64,000 nucleotides of DNA from Mycolicibacterium chubuense NBB4. GTDB lineage: Bacteria; Actinomycetota; Actinomycetes; Mycobacteriales; Mycobacteriaceae. This document shows positions 13,374 through 21,691 of the stretch, one piece after another. The stretch's first letter is position 1; every line of letters begins with the position of its first letter. Position numbers and translations under genes: made by a program. The notes below the pieces were generated by a model that worked only from the letters and a program-made list of their open reading frames with translations, was not told where the DNA came from and did no database searches. The stretch is from the NCBI RefSeq assembly GCF_000266905.1, contig NC_018027.1:4092001-4156000 (forward strand), given 5' to 3'.

Positions 13374-14207
13374 ATGCAGGGCTTCGCCGGGAAGGTGGCC
13401 GTCGTGACCGGCGCCGGTTCGGGCATCGGGCAGGCGTTGGCGATCGAACTGGGCCGCGCCGGCGCCCAGGTGGCGATCAGCGACGTCGACACCGAGGGAC
13501 TGGCCGTGACCGAAGAACGCCTCAAGGCGATCGGCGCCCCGGTGAAGGCCGACCGGCTGAACGTCGTCGAGCGGGAGGCCTTCCTGCTGTACGCCGACTC
13601 GGTGGTCGAGCACTTCGGCAAGGTCAACCAGATCTACAACAACGCGGGTATCGCGTTCACCGGCGACATCGAGATCACCCAGTTCAAGGACATCGAGCGG
13701 GTGATGGACGTCGACTTCTGGGGCGTCGTCAACGGCACCAAGGCGTTCCTGCCGCACCTGATCGCCTCCGGCGACGGGCACGTCGTGAACGTCTCCAGCG
13801 TCTTCGGCCTGTTCTCGGTCCCGGGCCAGGCCGCCTACAACTCGGCGAAGTTCGCCGTCCGCGGGTTCACCGAGGCGCTGCGCCAGGAGATGGCGCTGGC
13901 CGGACACCCGGTCAAGGTGAGCTGCGTGCACCCGGGCGGCATCAAGACCGCGATCGCCCGCAACGGCACCGCCGCCGAGGGACTCGACGCCGAAGAGCTG
14001 GCCAAGACGTTCGACAAGAAGCTCGCCAGCACCTCACCCGAGAAGGCCGCGCAGGTCATCCTCGACGGGGTCCGCAAGAACAAGGCCCGCATCCTGATCG
14101 GCAACGACGCGAAGATGTTCGAGGTCGTCATCCGCCTCGTCGGCGCCGGCTACCAGAACTTCTTTCCCAAAGCGGTCGCCCGGCTGACGCCGAAACAGTC
14201 GCACTAG
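13374..14207 (+). CDS. Short-chain dehydrogenase/reductase (Rv1245c-like)
   Basis: A 277-aa classical SDR. The NAD(P)-binding TGAGSGIG is at about residues 13-20 and NNAG near 89. The catalytic Ser lies in VNVSSVFG, and the Tyr/Lys pair in AAYNSAKFAV near 157-161. Substrate unknown; lipid, steroid or polyketide carbonyls are common for mycobacterial SDRs. The ATG at 13374 is preferred over the in-frame GTG at 13368 because GAGGGAG sits 5 nt before it. It converges with lpqZ, with stop codons adjacent (14207/14208). Confidence 0.85.
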   Translation: MQGFAGKVAVVTGAGSGIGQALAIELGRAGAQVAISDVDTEGLAVTEERLKAIGAPVKADRLNVVEREAFLLYADSVVEHFGKVNQIYNNAGIAFTGDIEITQFKDIERVMDVDFWGVVNGTKAFLPHLIASGDGHVVNVSSVFGLFSVPGQAAYNSAKFAVRGFTEALRQEMALAGHPVKVSCVHPGGIKTAIARNGTAAEGLDAEELAKTFDKKLASTSPEKAAQVILDGVRKNKARILIGNDAKMFEVVIRLVGAGYQNFFPKAVARLTPKQSH

Positions 14208-15056
14208 TCAGTTGCTGACGCCGAGCGGGTGGGCGTCGAGCCACTTGCCCGCCACCAGTCCGGGTTCGGTGCCCTCCGCGAGCTGACGCCGCATGTCCGC
14301 CAACGACCCGGTGTCGAGCACACCGGCGATCTCGTTGAGCGCCAGCACCTGAGACTCGCTGAGCACGTTGCGCCGGTACAGCGGCACCACGTTCTCCGCG
14401 CGGACGAGCGACGTCTTGTCCGACAGCACGACCGCCTCCGACGGCACATCCGGCGCAGCGCTCGTCGTCCACGCCGCGTTGATCTCGCCACTGCGCAGCG
14501 CCGCGAACATCGCGTCATCCGAAGCGAACTCGCGCGCCGTGCGCGGCGTGCAGGTGCCGATCGACGACGGCCACCGGGTTCCCTTCACCGCACCGGCCGT
14601 CACGTCCGGGCAGTGCCGCACCAGCGCGGTCACGTCGCGACCGCCCCACGCGTCGGCGGTCCGCTGCGTCACCGCGACCGTGGGCTTGTCCTCCGCCGAG
14701 GTGGTGTAGTCGCCGGCCGCGACACCTTCGGGCAGCGCCGCCAGCAGCGTGCGGTACACCTGCACGTCCGCCCGGGCCGCCGCACCGGGGTCGAAGCGGG
14801 CCAGCAGCCGGCCGGTGAAGCCCGGCACGACGGTGACGTCCCCCGAGTCGAGCCGGTCGAGGGGATCCTGCGACACCTCGACGTGGGCAGCGCTGCCGTA
14901 GAAGCCCAGAGCGGCCACATACAGGTGAGCGATCAGCTGCGACTCGGGATCACCGGTCGCCCCGACCGGGATCGACGACGGCGTCGGGTGAGCGCCGCAT
15001 CCCGCGGCGAGCATCGCCGCGATCAGCGCGGCCAGCAGCCGCCATGCCCGGCTCAG
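14208..15056 (-). CDS. lpqZ: Lipoprotein LpqZ, glycine-betaine/osmoprotectant-type substrate-binding protein, probable CTG start
   Basis: A 282-aa lipoprotein. The signal peptide SRAWRLLAALIAAML ends in a lipobox LAAGC (Cys about residue 20). The mature part resembles OpuAC-type periplasmic binding domains for quaternary amines (compare Rv1244). The frame has no ATG, GTG or TTG at a position that would give a proper signal peptide. The CTG at 15056 does: it overlaps the malic enzyme stop (CTGA) and has GAGGA at 15066-15070, 9 nt upstream. The only in-frame Met nearby (MLAAGC) would leave no signal. No permease or ATPase partner is adjacent, so whether it serves a transporter is open. Confidence 0.8.
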   Translation of the reverse strand: MSRAWRLLAALIAAMLAAGCGAHPTPSSIPVGATGDPESQLIAHLYVAALGFYGSAAHVEVSQDPLDRLDSGDVTVVPGFTGRLLARFDPGAAARADVQVYRTLLAALPEGVAAGDYTTSAEDKPTVAVTQRTADAWGGRDVTALVRHCPDVTAGAVKGTRWPSSIGTCTPRTAREFASDDAMFAALRSGEINAAWTTSAAPDVPSEAVVLSDKTSLVRAENVVPLYRRNVLSESQVLALNEIAGVLDTGSLADMRRQLAEGTEPGLVAGKWLDAHPLGVSN

Positions 15057-16282
15057 CCGACCGAGTCCTCGGACGCCGCGGCGACAGCGGCCGCCACCGC
15101 CGGACCCACCCGCGGGTCCAGCGCGCTCGGCACGATGTGGTCGGCCGCGAGATCGTCGCCGACAACGGAGAAGATCGCCTCCGCCGCTGCGACCTTCATC
15201 TTCTCGGTGATACGGCGGGCGCCGGCGTCCAGCGCACCGCGGAACACCCCGGGGAACGCCAGCACGTTGTTGATCTGGTTCGGGAAGTCGGAACGGCCCG
15301 TGGCCACGACGGCCGCGTACTTGCGCGCCGCGTCGGGATGGATCTCCGGATCGGGATTCGACAGGGCGAACACGATGCCGCCGGGCGCCATCGTCGCGAT
15401 GATCTCCTCGGGCACCACGCCCGCCGAGAGGCCGAGGAACATGTCCGCGCCGTCGACCGCCTCGGCGACACCGCCGGTGCGGCCACTCGGATTGGTGCGT
15501 TCGGCCAGTTCGGCCTTGAAGCTGTTCAGATCGCTGCGGCCGGTGTGGACGATGCCCTTGGAGTCGAGCACCGTGATGTCGGAGATGCCCTTGGCCAGCA
15601 GGATGTTCGCGCAGGCCACCCCTGCCGCGCCGGCGCCGGAGATCACGACGCGCAGCGTGTGCATGTCCCGATCCAGCACCTTGCAGGCGCCCAGCAGCGC
15701 GCCGAGCACCACGATCGCGGTCCCGTGCTGATCGTCGTGCATGACCGGGCAGTCGAGCGCCTCGATGACGCGCCGCTCGATCTCGAAACACCGCGGCGCG
15801 GAGATGTCCTCGAGGTTGACCGCACCGAAGGTCGGACGCAGCCGGATCAACGTCTCGACGATCTCGTCGGGGTCCTTGGTGTCCAGCACGATCGGGATCG
15901 AGTCCAGGCCGCCGAAGGTCTTGAACAGCGCGCTCTTGCCCTCCATCACCGGCAGCGACGCCGACGCGCCGATGTCCCCGAGCCCCAGCACCGCGCTTCC
16001 GTCGCTGACCACGGCCACCAGGCGGTGCGCCCAGGTGTACTTCGCCGCCAGGGTGCGGTCGGTGGCGATGGCGCGGCTGACCTTGGCCACTCCGGGGGTG
16101 TAGGCGATCGAGAGCGCCCGCTGGGTGTCCAGCGGCGAATTGAGCCCGATGGAGAGCTTGCCGCCTTCGTGGGCCTCGAAGATCTCCGTGTCCTCGACGA
16201 CGACCTGGGGCGTACGCCCCGCCGACGAGGGATCGCGCGAGGGGACAACCACACTTTCGGCCACGGCGTCAGGGTACTTCAC
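15053..16282 (-). CDS. NAD(P)-dependent malic enzyme (malate oxidoreductase, decarboxylating)
   Basis: About 409 aa, the short bacterial MaeB/SfcA-type malic enzyme without a phosphotransacetylase tail: malate + NAD(P)+ to pyruvate + CO2. The conserved Tyr region YTPGVAKVSRAI lies near 65, and the catalytic/metal region GKSALFKTFGG with LDTKDPDE follows. The NAD(P) Rossmann motif SGAGAAGVACANIL is near 212. GTG start at 16282; in-frame GTGs at 16264 and further in are alternatives. It occupies the place of mdh (Rv1240) in M. tuberculosis. Stop overlaps the lpqZ start, so the two are likely co-transcribed. Confidence 0.9.
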   Translation of the reverse strand: MKYPDAVAESVVVPSRDPSSAGRTPQVVVEDTEIFEAHEGGKLSIGLNSPLDTQRALSIAYTPGVAKVSRAIATDRTLAAKYTWAHRLVAVVSDGSAVLGLGDIGASASLPVMEGKSALFKTFGGLDSIPIVLDTKDPDEIVETLIRLRPTFGAVNLEDISAPRCFEIERRVIEALDCPVMHDDQHGTAIVVLGALLGACKVLDRDMHTLRVVISGAGAAGVACANILLAKGISDITVLDSKGIVHTGRSDLNSFKAELAERTNPSGRTGGVAEAVDGADMFLGLSAGVVPEEIIATMAPGGIVFALSNPDPEIHPDAARKYAAVVATGRSDFPNQINNVLAFPGVFRGALDAGARRITEKMKVAAAEAIFSVVGDDLAADHIVPSALDPRVGPAVAAAVAAASEDSVG

Positions 16283-16387
16283 GGTCCGACCGCCGAGGCA
16301 CCCCCACGTCCGGATCGCATTTCCGCTGCTACCAGGTTCGGCGCGTAGCATTCCCGCTGGTTCGTGCGTTGTCGAGAGGTGGGGTGT

Positions 16388-17497
16388 ATGCCGTCGTTCC
16401 GCGCTCTTCCGCCGTCGCTGCTCAGGCAGGGAGCCCGGCCGCGAGGCCCGGGCGAACCGGACGCCAAACGCATCCACGTCCCGGTCTCGCAGGCGATGGT
16501 CGACTGCGGCGTCTACTGCGACGGCACCCGGCTCCCCGGGAGGTACTCCCACGCCGCCGCCTTGGCCAAGGTGCACGACATCGAGGCCGAAGGCGGGCGG
16601 GCCTTCGTCTGGATCGGGCTGCACGAACCCGACGAGCATCAGATGCAGGCCGTCGCCGATGTGTTCAACCTGCACGAACTCGCGGTCGAGGACGCCGTCC
16701 ACGCCCATCAGCGACCCAAGCTCGAGCGCTACGACAACACGCTGTTCCTGGTGCTCAAGACGGTCAAGTACGTCGAGCACGAGACGGTCGGTCACGCGAT
16801 GGAGATCGTCGAGACCGGCGAGATCATGATCTTCGTCGGCGCCGACTTCGTGGTGACGGTGCGGCACGGCGACTTCAGCGGGCTGGCCGGTGTGCGCAAA
16901 CGCATGGACGACTCCCCCGGCCGGGTCGAACTCGGCCCCTACGCGGTCATGCACGCGATCGCCGATCATGTGGTCGACGGCTATCTCGAGGTCGCCGACC
17001 TCGTCGAACATGACATCGACGCGATGGAAGAGGACATCTTCTCCCCGCGGGCCCAGACCGACATCGAAGCCATCTATCTGCTCAAGCGCGAGATCGTCGA
17101 ACTCCGTCGCGCCGTCGGCCCGTTGACGTTCGCGCTGCAGCGGCTCGGAAGCGAGCACAACGACCTCGTGTCGAAAGAGGTGCGCCGCTACATGCGCGAC
17201 GTCCTCGATCACAACACCCAGGCCGCCGACCGCATCCTCTCCTACGACGAGCTGCTCAGCTCCCTGGTGCAGGCCGCGCTCGGCAAGGTCGCGATGCAGC
17301 AGAACGTGGACATGCGCAAGATCTCTGCATGGGTCGCCATCGCGGCCGTCCCGACCGCGCTGGCCGGCATCTACGGCATGAACTTCGACAACATGCCCGA
17401 ATTACATTGGGTGTGGGGCTATCCCGCCGTACTGCTGCTGATGGCCATCGTGTGCTTCTCGCTGCACCGGACGTTCCACCGCAACAACTGGCTCTGA
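16388..17497 (+). CDS. corA: CorA-type Mg2+/Co2+ channel
   Basis: A 369-aa inner-membrane divalent-cation channel of the CorA family (Rv1239c is about 366 aa). A long cytoplasmic N-terminal domain (alpha/beta then helical funnel) leads to two C-terminal transmembrane helices. The diagnostic GMNF pore motif is present in YGMNFDNMPE (about 333-342), between helix 1 (WVAIAAVPTALAGIYG) and helix 2 (AVLLLMAIVCFSLHRTF). The short charged C-terminus RTFHRNNWL is typical. ATG at 16388 with GAGAGGTGGGG just upstream. Divergent from the malic enzyme. Its 3' end abuts the 25-bp tandem repeat. Confidence 0.93.
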   Translation: MPSFRALPPSLLRQGARPRGPGEPDAKRIHVPVSQAMVDCGVYCDGTRLPGRYSHAAALAKVHDIEAEGGRAFVWIGLHEPDEHQMQAVADVFNLHELAVEDAVHAHQRPKLERYDNTLFLVLKTVKYVEHETVGHAMEIVETGEIMIFVGADFVVTVRHGDFSGLAGVRKRMDDSPGRVELGPYAVMHAIADHVVDGYLEVADLVEHDIDAMEEDIFSPRAQTDIEAIYLLKREIVELRRAVGPLTFALQRLGSEHNDLVSKEVRRYMRDVLDHNTQAADRILSYDELLSSLVQAALGKVAMQQNVDMRKISAWVAIAAVPTALAGIYGMNFDNMPELHWVWGYPAVLLLMAIVCFSLHRTFHRNNWL

Positions 17498-17625
17498 CCG
17501 CTCACGCCGGATTGGCGGCCCGCCGCTCAGGCCGGATTGGCGGCCCGCCGCTCAGGCCGGATTGGCGGCCCGCCGCTCAGGCCGGATTGGCGGCCCGCCG
17601 CTCAGGCCGGATTGGCGGCCCGCCG
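17498..17625. repeat. 25-bp tandem repeat, five copies, at the 3' end of the SUFU-like gene
   Basis: The unit GCCGGATTGGCGGCCCGCCG plus CTCAG recurs with an exact 25-bp period. CCGGATTGG starts at 17507, 17532, 17557, 17582 and 17607; the copy next to corA differs by one base (CTCAC). Read on the minus strand each unit encodes the C-terminal AANPA followed by TGA. The array is therefore a serial duplication of the end of the neighbouring gene, each with its own stop. 25 is not a multiple of three, so frame is not kept between units. It fills the gap between the convergent corA and SUFU-like genes. Confidence 0.95.
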
Positions 17626-18180
17626 CCGTGGGTCCGTGGGATCGACCCCGTCCTGCCCCCACGCCTCTCTCATCGCCGCAGCGCCCTTGAGCCGCACCCA
17701 CGCCGCCTCGGTCGCAGTGATCGGCACCGCCGACAACACGGTCACCGGCGACATCGGCTCAGGCAGCGCGACATCGCCGATGTCGCTGCGGCCCAACAGA
17801 AATGCCGTGAACGGCGCGCCCTGCCACAGCGGCGTCTCCAGATCGACGAGTGCGTCCGGTTCCAGGATCAGCCCCTCGACGGCGGGGGCGGCGGCGACCA
17901 CCGCCAGCGACCGCGCCAGCCCCGTCGGCGACGGCCCGCGCAGCGTCACCATCACCTCCGCCCGCGGCCCCACCACGGGATCGGTGACGAACTCAGCCGG
18001 GTCGACCATCGGGTGTCGCGAGCAGCCAAGCGAAACATAATGCGCGGCAACATCATCGACGACGGCGAAACGCAGGATGTTCATGCGTTCGGTCCCCAGG
18101 AACGTCACGCTCGCTTCATCGGGCTCCACCGCGAAGTGCTCGCGGAGACGGGTGCGGACGAGATCGAGGATGTCCGTCAC
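17602..18180 (-). CDS. SUFU (suppressor of fused)-domain-like protein
   Basis: 192 aa, soluble, no signal peptide or membrane segment. The segments [26 protein letters not shown] and EVMVTLRG, and the length, resemble bacterial suppressor-of-fused domain proteins, often annotated next to sugC in mycobacteria. I recognise this only by pattern. Bacterial SUFU proteins have no settled function; immunity roles have been proposed in other phyla. GTG start lies inside GTGA, overlapping the sugC stop, so the two genes are translationally coupled. The last five codons plus stop are the founder unit of the adjacent 25-bp tandem repeat. Confidence 0.55.
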   Translation of the reverse strand: MTDILDLVRTRLREHFAVEPDEASVTFLGTERMNILRFAVVDDVAAHYVSLGCSRHPMVDPAEFVTDPVVGPRAEVMVTLRGPSPTGLARSLAVVAAAPAVEGLILEPDALVDLETPLWQGAPFTAFLLGRSDIGDVALPEPMSPVTVLSAVPITATEAAWVRLKGAAAMREAWGQDGVDPTDPRRRAANPA

Positions 18181-19352
18181 TCGCCGTCCGCCTCACGGGA
18201 GAGGTTCACGCCCGTCCGAGGATCGAAGATCAGCACCTTGCCGGGTTCCAGCGCCAACTCCAGCGCCCGGCCCGCCACCGCGCCGGAATGCGCGGGAACA
18301 CGTGCGACGAACTCGTTGTCGCCGACGCCCGACTCGGCGGCCGCGACAGCGAGTTGCGCGGAGCGCACAACCGCACCCTCGACGCTGAAGTGAACGTATT
18401 TGTCGGCACCCAGCGACTCGACCAACTCCACGGAGACCTCGAATCTCAGCGCCCCGATCCGGGCATAGGCGTCGATCACCGCGGCGTCCTGCAGATGCTC
18501 GGGACGCACGCCGACGATCAGGTCGTCGCGCGACGGATGGCCGCGCAGCCGCTCGTGCACCGCTCCGGTCAGTGGGATCTCCCCGAAGGGCAGGCGGACA
18601 CCGATCTCGGTCAGCGCCGCGGGGAAGAAGTTCATCGCCGGCGATCCGATGAACCCGGCCACGAAGAGGTTGACCGGACCGCGATACAACTCGTCTGGCG
18701 TCCCGACCTGCTGCACCTCGCCGGCCAGCATCACCACCACGCGGTCGCCGAGGGTCATCGCCTCCGTCTGGTCGTGCGTGACGTAGACGGCCGTGGTGCC
18801 GAGGCGCTTCTGGAGTCGCGCGATCTCCGAACGCATCTGCACACGCAACTTGGCGTCCAGGTTCGACAGCGGCTCGTCCATCAGGAAGGCACGCGGATTC
18901 CGCACGATCGCCCGCCCCATCGCCACGCGCTGCCGCTGGCCGCCGGAGAGCTGCGACGGCTTGCGATCCAGAAGATCGGTCAGGTCAAGAGTTTTCGCGG
19001 TCTGCTCGACCTTCTGCGCGATCTCGTGCTTGGCCATCTTGGCCAGCGTCAACGGGAATGCGATGTTCTGTCGCACGGTCATGTGCGGGTACAGCGCATA
19101 GGACTGGAACACCATGGCGATGTCGCGGTCCTTCGCCGACCGCTCGTTGACCCGTTCCCCGTCGATGAGCAACGTCCCGGACGTGATCTCCTCGAGTCCG
19201 GCGATCATGTTGAGCGTCGTGGACTTCCCGCAACCCGAGGGGCCGACGAGGATCACGAACTCGCCGTCGGCGATCGTCAGCGACAGGCCCCTGACCGCCG
19301 CCGTGCCATCGGGGTAGCTCTTGGTCACCCTGTCCAGAACGATCTCAGCCAT
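18177..19352 (-). CDS. sugC: SugC-type sugar ABC transporter ATPase (isolated)
   Basis: 391 aa, matching SugC (393 aa in M. tuberculosis). The MalK/UgpC-class nucleotide-binding domain has Walker [10 protein letters not shown] (about 36-44), signature LSGGQRQRV, Walker [14 protein letters not shown], and a C-terminal TOBE/OB regulatory region (from about 240). Start ATG at 19352 with GAAGGGAAG upstream. SugC normally powers LpqY-SugA-SugB, which recycles trehalose released during mycolate transfer. Those three genes, expected between the stress protein gene and sugC, are absent. A 102-bp gap with a hairpin and a -10-like hexamer replaces them. It may serve permeases encoded elsewhere, as MsmK-type ATPases do in other genera. 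Confidence 0.85.
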   Translation of the reverse strand: MAEIVLDRVTKSYPDGTAAVRGLSLTIADGEFVILVGPSGCGKSTTLNMIAGLEEITSGTLLIDGERVNERSAKDRDIAMVFQSYALYPHMTVRQNIAFPLTLAKMAKHEIAQKVEQTAKTLDLTDLLDRKPSQLSGGQRQRVAMGRAIVRNPRAFLMDEPLSNLDAKLRVQMRSEIARLQKRLGTTAVYVTHDQTEAMTLGDRVVVMLAGEVQQVGTPDELYRGPVNLFVAGFIGSPAMNFFPAALTEIGVRLPFGEIPLTGAVHERLRGHPSRDDLIVGVRPEHLQDAAVIDAYARIGALRFEVSVELVESLGADKYVHFSVEGAVVRSAQLAVAAAESGVGDNEFVARVPAHSGAVAGRALELALEPGKVLIFDPRTGVNLSREADGE

Positions 19353-19400
19353 CGCGCTTCCCTTCACCACACGCGGGGCAAACCGTATGGCCAACGACGC

Positions 19401-19406
19401 AGGATA
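19401..19406 (-). promoter_or_regulatory. Probable -10 element (TATCCT) for sugC
   Basis: On the minus strand TATCCT (TANNNT type) lies 48 nt before the sugC ATG. It follows the hairpin at 19416-19449, suggesting sugC has its own promoter. Confidence 0.35.
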
Positions 19407-19415
19407 TGCAACATC

Positions 19416-19449
19416 GCCGCGCGTGCCACGCCACGGGCGCCGGCGCGGC
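19416..19449 (-). terminator. GC-rich hairpin after the stress-protein gene
   Basis: GCCGCGC (19416-19422) pairs with GCGCGGC (19443-19449) across a 20-nt loop, starting 6 bp after the stop of the gene ending at 19455. There is no U-tract, as usual for mycobacterial terminators, so termination activity is inferred. Confidence 0.4.
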
Positions 19450-19454
19450 GAGTC

Positions 19455-19976
19455 TCAGATCGCCAAGCGGCCCAACAGATTTCGGCCCTTCTCGGCGCTC
19501 TGCGGATCGCACAGCACGTCGTAGCGTCCGGCCACCAGCTGCAGCGTCGAGCTGAAATCTCTTGTCCCCCGCGCCATCGCATACGGGACCGCGGAGGTGA
19601 TCAAACCGAAGAACACGCCCGCGACCAGACCGGTGATCAGCGCGCTCCACGGATTGGGGCTGAAGAAGCCGAGGATGAGGCCGATGAACAAGCCCAGCCA
19701 AGCACCCGTGAGGACACCGCCGCCGAGCACCTTGGGCCAGGTCAGCCGGCCGGTCACCCGTTCGACCTGCATCAGGTCGACGCCGACGATCGTCACCTGC
19801 TCGACGGGAAACTGTTGGTCCGACAGGTAGTCCACGGCGCGCTGCGCCTCGGCATACGTCGGGTACGAACCGATCGGCCACCCCTTCGGCGGAGTGGGCA
19901 AACCGACCGGGCGGCCACGCCCCGACGCGGGGACGCCGGACGCGGGGTTCTGTCCAGGCTGGAACGGGCTCGTCAT
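19455..19976 (-). CDS. General stress protein 17M-like membrane protein (Rv1234-like)
   Basis: 173 aa. After a Pro/Gly-rich N-terminus, residues about 33-70 (YPTYAEAQRAVDYLSDQQFP, then VTIVGVDLMQ) match the general stress protein 17M/YflT-type fold. Two hydrophobic helices follow (VLTGAWLGLFIGLILGFF and ALITGLVAGVFFGLIT), then a short cytoplasmic end. Corresponds by position to Rv1234, which precedes lpqY-sugABC in M. tuberculosis. Function unknown; a stress role is inferred only from the domain. Confidence 0.7.
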   Translation of the reverse strand: MTSPFQPGQNPASGVPASGRGRPVGLPTPPKGWPIGSYPTYAEAQRAVDYLSDQQFPVEQVTIVGVDLMQVERVTGRLTWPKVLGGGVLTGAWLGLFIGLILGFFSPNPWSALITGLVAGVFFGLITSAVPYAMARGTRDFSSTLQLVAGRYDVLCDPQSAEKGRNLLGRLAI

Positions 19977-20081
19977 GTCCTTGAACTCCTTCTCTGGCGG
20001 CCTGCAACGTTCGTCATTCGATCAACGCACCGGGCGGCCCAAAGGTGCCCCGCGCTCACCTCCGGTGTTCTGTACTTAGGC

Positions 20082-20087
20082 TAGGTT
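20082..20087 (+). promoter_or_regulatory. -10 element (TAGGTT) giving a leaderless DUF4190 mRNA
   Basis: TAGGTT ends 7 nt before the ATG at 20095, so transcription would begin at or within a base of the start codon. An overlapping TAGGCT at 20077-20082 is an alternative. Confidence 0.5.
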
Positions 20088-20094
20088 GAACAGC

Positions 20095-20700
20095 ATGACA
20101 AGTCCGGACAAGGACGAAGGCCGAATCGAATCATCCGATTCCACCGAACACGGGTCCGAGCCTTCCTCGACCGGCTACGAAGCGGCGCCGATCGAGCAGT
20201 CGCAGCAGCCGGCCCACTCGCCCGAACCGCAGGACTACACGCCGCCGCCGGCCTACAACCCGCCGCCGAACTACACCCCGCCGCCGTCCGGGGGCTACGA
20301 GGCCTACCCGCCACCCCCGTCGGGGTATCCGCCGCCGTATTCCGATCCGAACTTCGGCGCTCCGTCGTATCCCCCGCCGCCGCCTTACGGCACGGCGCCC
20401 GGTGGCTATCCCCCGCCGCCCATGGGTTATCCGGGCGGGGACTACGGCTACGGCACTGGCTACGGCGCCCCGCCCTCTCCGGGCACCAACACACTGGCCA
20501 TCGCCTCGCTGGTGGCGTCGATCGTCGGCGTCTGCTGCGGGATCGGCTCGATCATCGGGATCGTGCTCGGCATCGTCGCGCTCAACCAGATCAAGACGAG
20601 CCGCCAGGAGGGTCAGGGGCTGGCCATCGCCGGCATCGCCGTGGGTGCGGTCACGCTGGTGATGAGCATCGCCTGGAGCCTCTACGTCCTCAACTCGTAG
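20095..20700 (+). CDS. DUF4190 membrane protein with proline-rich N-terminal domain
   Basis: 201 aa (Rv1233c-like). The first 60% is disordered and rich in Pro, Tyr and Gly with YPPPP/YTPPP repeats. The C-terminal third has two hydrophobic helices (TLAIASLVASIVGVCCGIGS... and GIAVGAVTLVMSIAWSLYVL) flanking LNQIKTSRQEGQGLAIAG, the DUF4190 signature. It is likely anchored in the plasma membrane with the Pro-rich arm free, a design used for protein-protein contacts. The ATG at 20095 is chosen over an in-frame TTG at 20086 because a -10 hexamer sits 7 nt upstream. Function unknown. Confidence 0.8.
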   Translation: MTSPDKDEGRIESSDSTEHGSEPSSTGYEAAPIEQSQQPAHSPEPQDYTPPPAYNPPPNYTPPPSGGYEAYPPPPSGYPPPYSDPNFGAPSYPPPPPYGTAPGGYPPPPMGYPGGDYGYGTGYGAPPSPGTNTLAIASLVASIVGVCCGIGSIIGIVLGIVALNQIKTSRQEGQGLAIAGIAVGAVTLVMSIAWSLYVLNS

Positions 20701-20708
20701 CGCACCCA

Positions 20709-21665
20709 CTAGGCCGGAGGCTGGAACCGCTCTCCGGTGCGCTGCATGCCCGCCGCGCGGCCCTTGCCGGCGATGACGAGTGCCATCTTGCGGCTCGCCT
20801 CGTCGATCATCTCGTCGCCGAGCATCACCGCTCCCCTGGCGCCCCCGGCGCGCGAGGTGTGCCATTCGTAGGCCTCGAGGATCAACTCGGCGTGCTCGTA
20901 AGCCTCCTGCCGCGGGCTGAAGATCTCGTTTCCCGCCGCGATCTGATCCGGGTGCAGCACCCACTTGCCGTCATATCCCAGGGCCGCGGAGCGGGCGGCC
21001 ACCCGCCGGAACGCCTCGACGTCGCGGACCTTCAGGTAGGGACCGTCGATCGCGTTGATGCCGTTGGCTCGCGCCGCCACCAGGATCCGCATCAGCACGT
21101 GGTGGTACGCGTCGCCGACGTCATAGCCCTCGGGCTGCTCGCCCACCTCCAGCGTGCGCATGTTGAGGCTCGCCATCAGATCGGCCGGGCCGAGCACGAG
21201 GGCCTGCACCCGCGGCGCGGCGGCGATCGCGTCGACGTTGGTCAGCCCGCGCGCATCCTCGATCTGCGCCTCGATGCCGATGCGCCCCACCGGCAGGCCG
21301 TGTGTCGCCTCGAGCTGGCTCAACAACAGATGCAGCGCATGCACGTGTGAGACGTCGGCCACCTTCGGCAGCACCACGATGTCGAGCGACGCCCCGGCTC
21401 GGGCGACCACCTCGATGACGTCGGCGTGGGTCCACGGCGTGGTCCAGTCGTTCACTCGCACCCCGCGCAGCTGCCCCGCCCACCCCGGCTCGGCGAGCGC
21501 GACCGCGACCTGTTCGCGCGCATCGGCTTTCGCGTCCGCGGCGACGGCGTCCTCGAGGTCGAGGAACACCTCGTCGGCGGGCAGTGACTTGGCCTTGGCG
21601 ATCATCTTGGCGCTGCTGCCGGGCACGGACAGGCATGTCCGGCGGGGCCGATACCGGTTTTCCAC
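20709..21665 (-). CDS. HpcH/HpaI-CitE family C-C lyase (CoA-ester lyase)
   Basis: About 318 aa, a TIM-barrel lyase of the CitE family (malyl-, citramalyl- or citryl-CoA-type retro-aldol/Claisen reactions). Motifs: LSVPGSSAKM near the N-terminus (CoA/Mg region), FLDLEDAVA with the acidic metal ligand, the conserved Arg in LRGVRVNDW, then EAQIEDARGL and GPADLMASLNM. The conserved GYDGKWVLHPDQI is near 240. Start uncertain: GTG at 21665 (AGAGAG upstream) or TTG at 21689. The divergent neighbour begins at 21692, leaving almost no intergenic DNA. No citD/citF partners are nearby, so it acts alone. Confidence 0.8.
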   Translation of the reverse strand: MENRYRPRRTCLSVPGSSAKMIAKAKSLPADEVFLDLEDAVAADAKADAREQVAVALAEPGWAGQLRGVRVNDWTTPWTHADVIEVVARAGASLDIVVLPKVADVSHVHALHLLLSQLEATHGLPVGRIGIEAQIEDARGLTNVDAIAAAPRVQALVLGPADLMASLNMRTLEVGEQPEGYDVGDAYHHVLMRILVAARANGINAIDGPYLKVRDVEAFRRVAARSAALGYDGKWVLHPDQIAAGNEIFSPRQEAYEHAELILEAYEWHTSRAGGARGAVMLGDEMIDEASRKMALVIAGKGRAAGMQRTGERFQPPA

Positions 21666-21691
21666 AACAACACTCTCTACTCTTGACAACC

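Noticed and set aside
17498..17625. CRISPR array
   Set aside because: The units are contiguous with no spacers and derive from the end of the adjacent gene; no cas genes nearby.
19353..19395. Remnant of the sugB 3' end (VVKG codons in frame upstream of sugC)
   Set aside because: Only four residues match the expectation and no stop separates them from sugC; too little to call a pseudogene.
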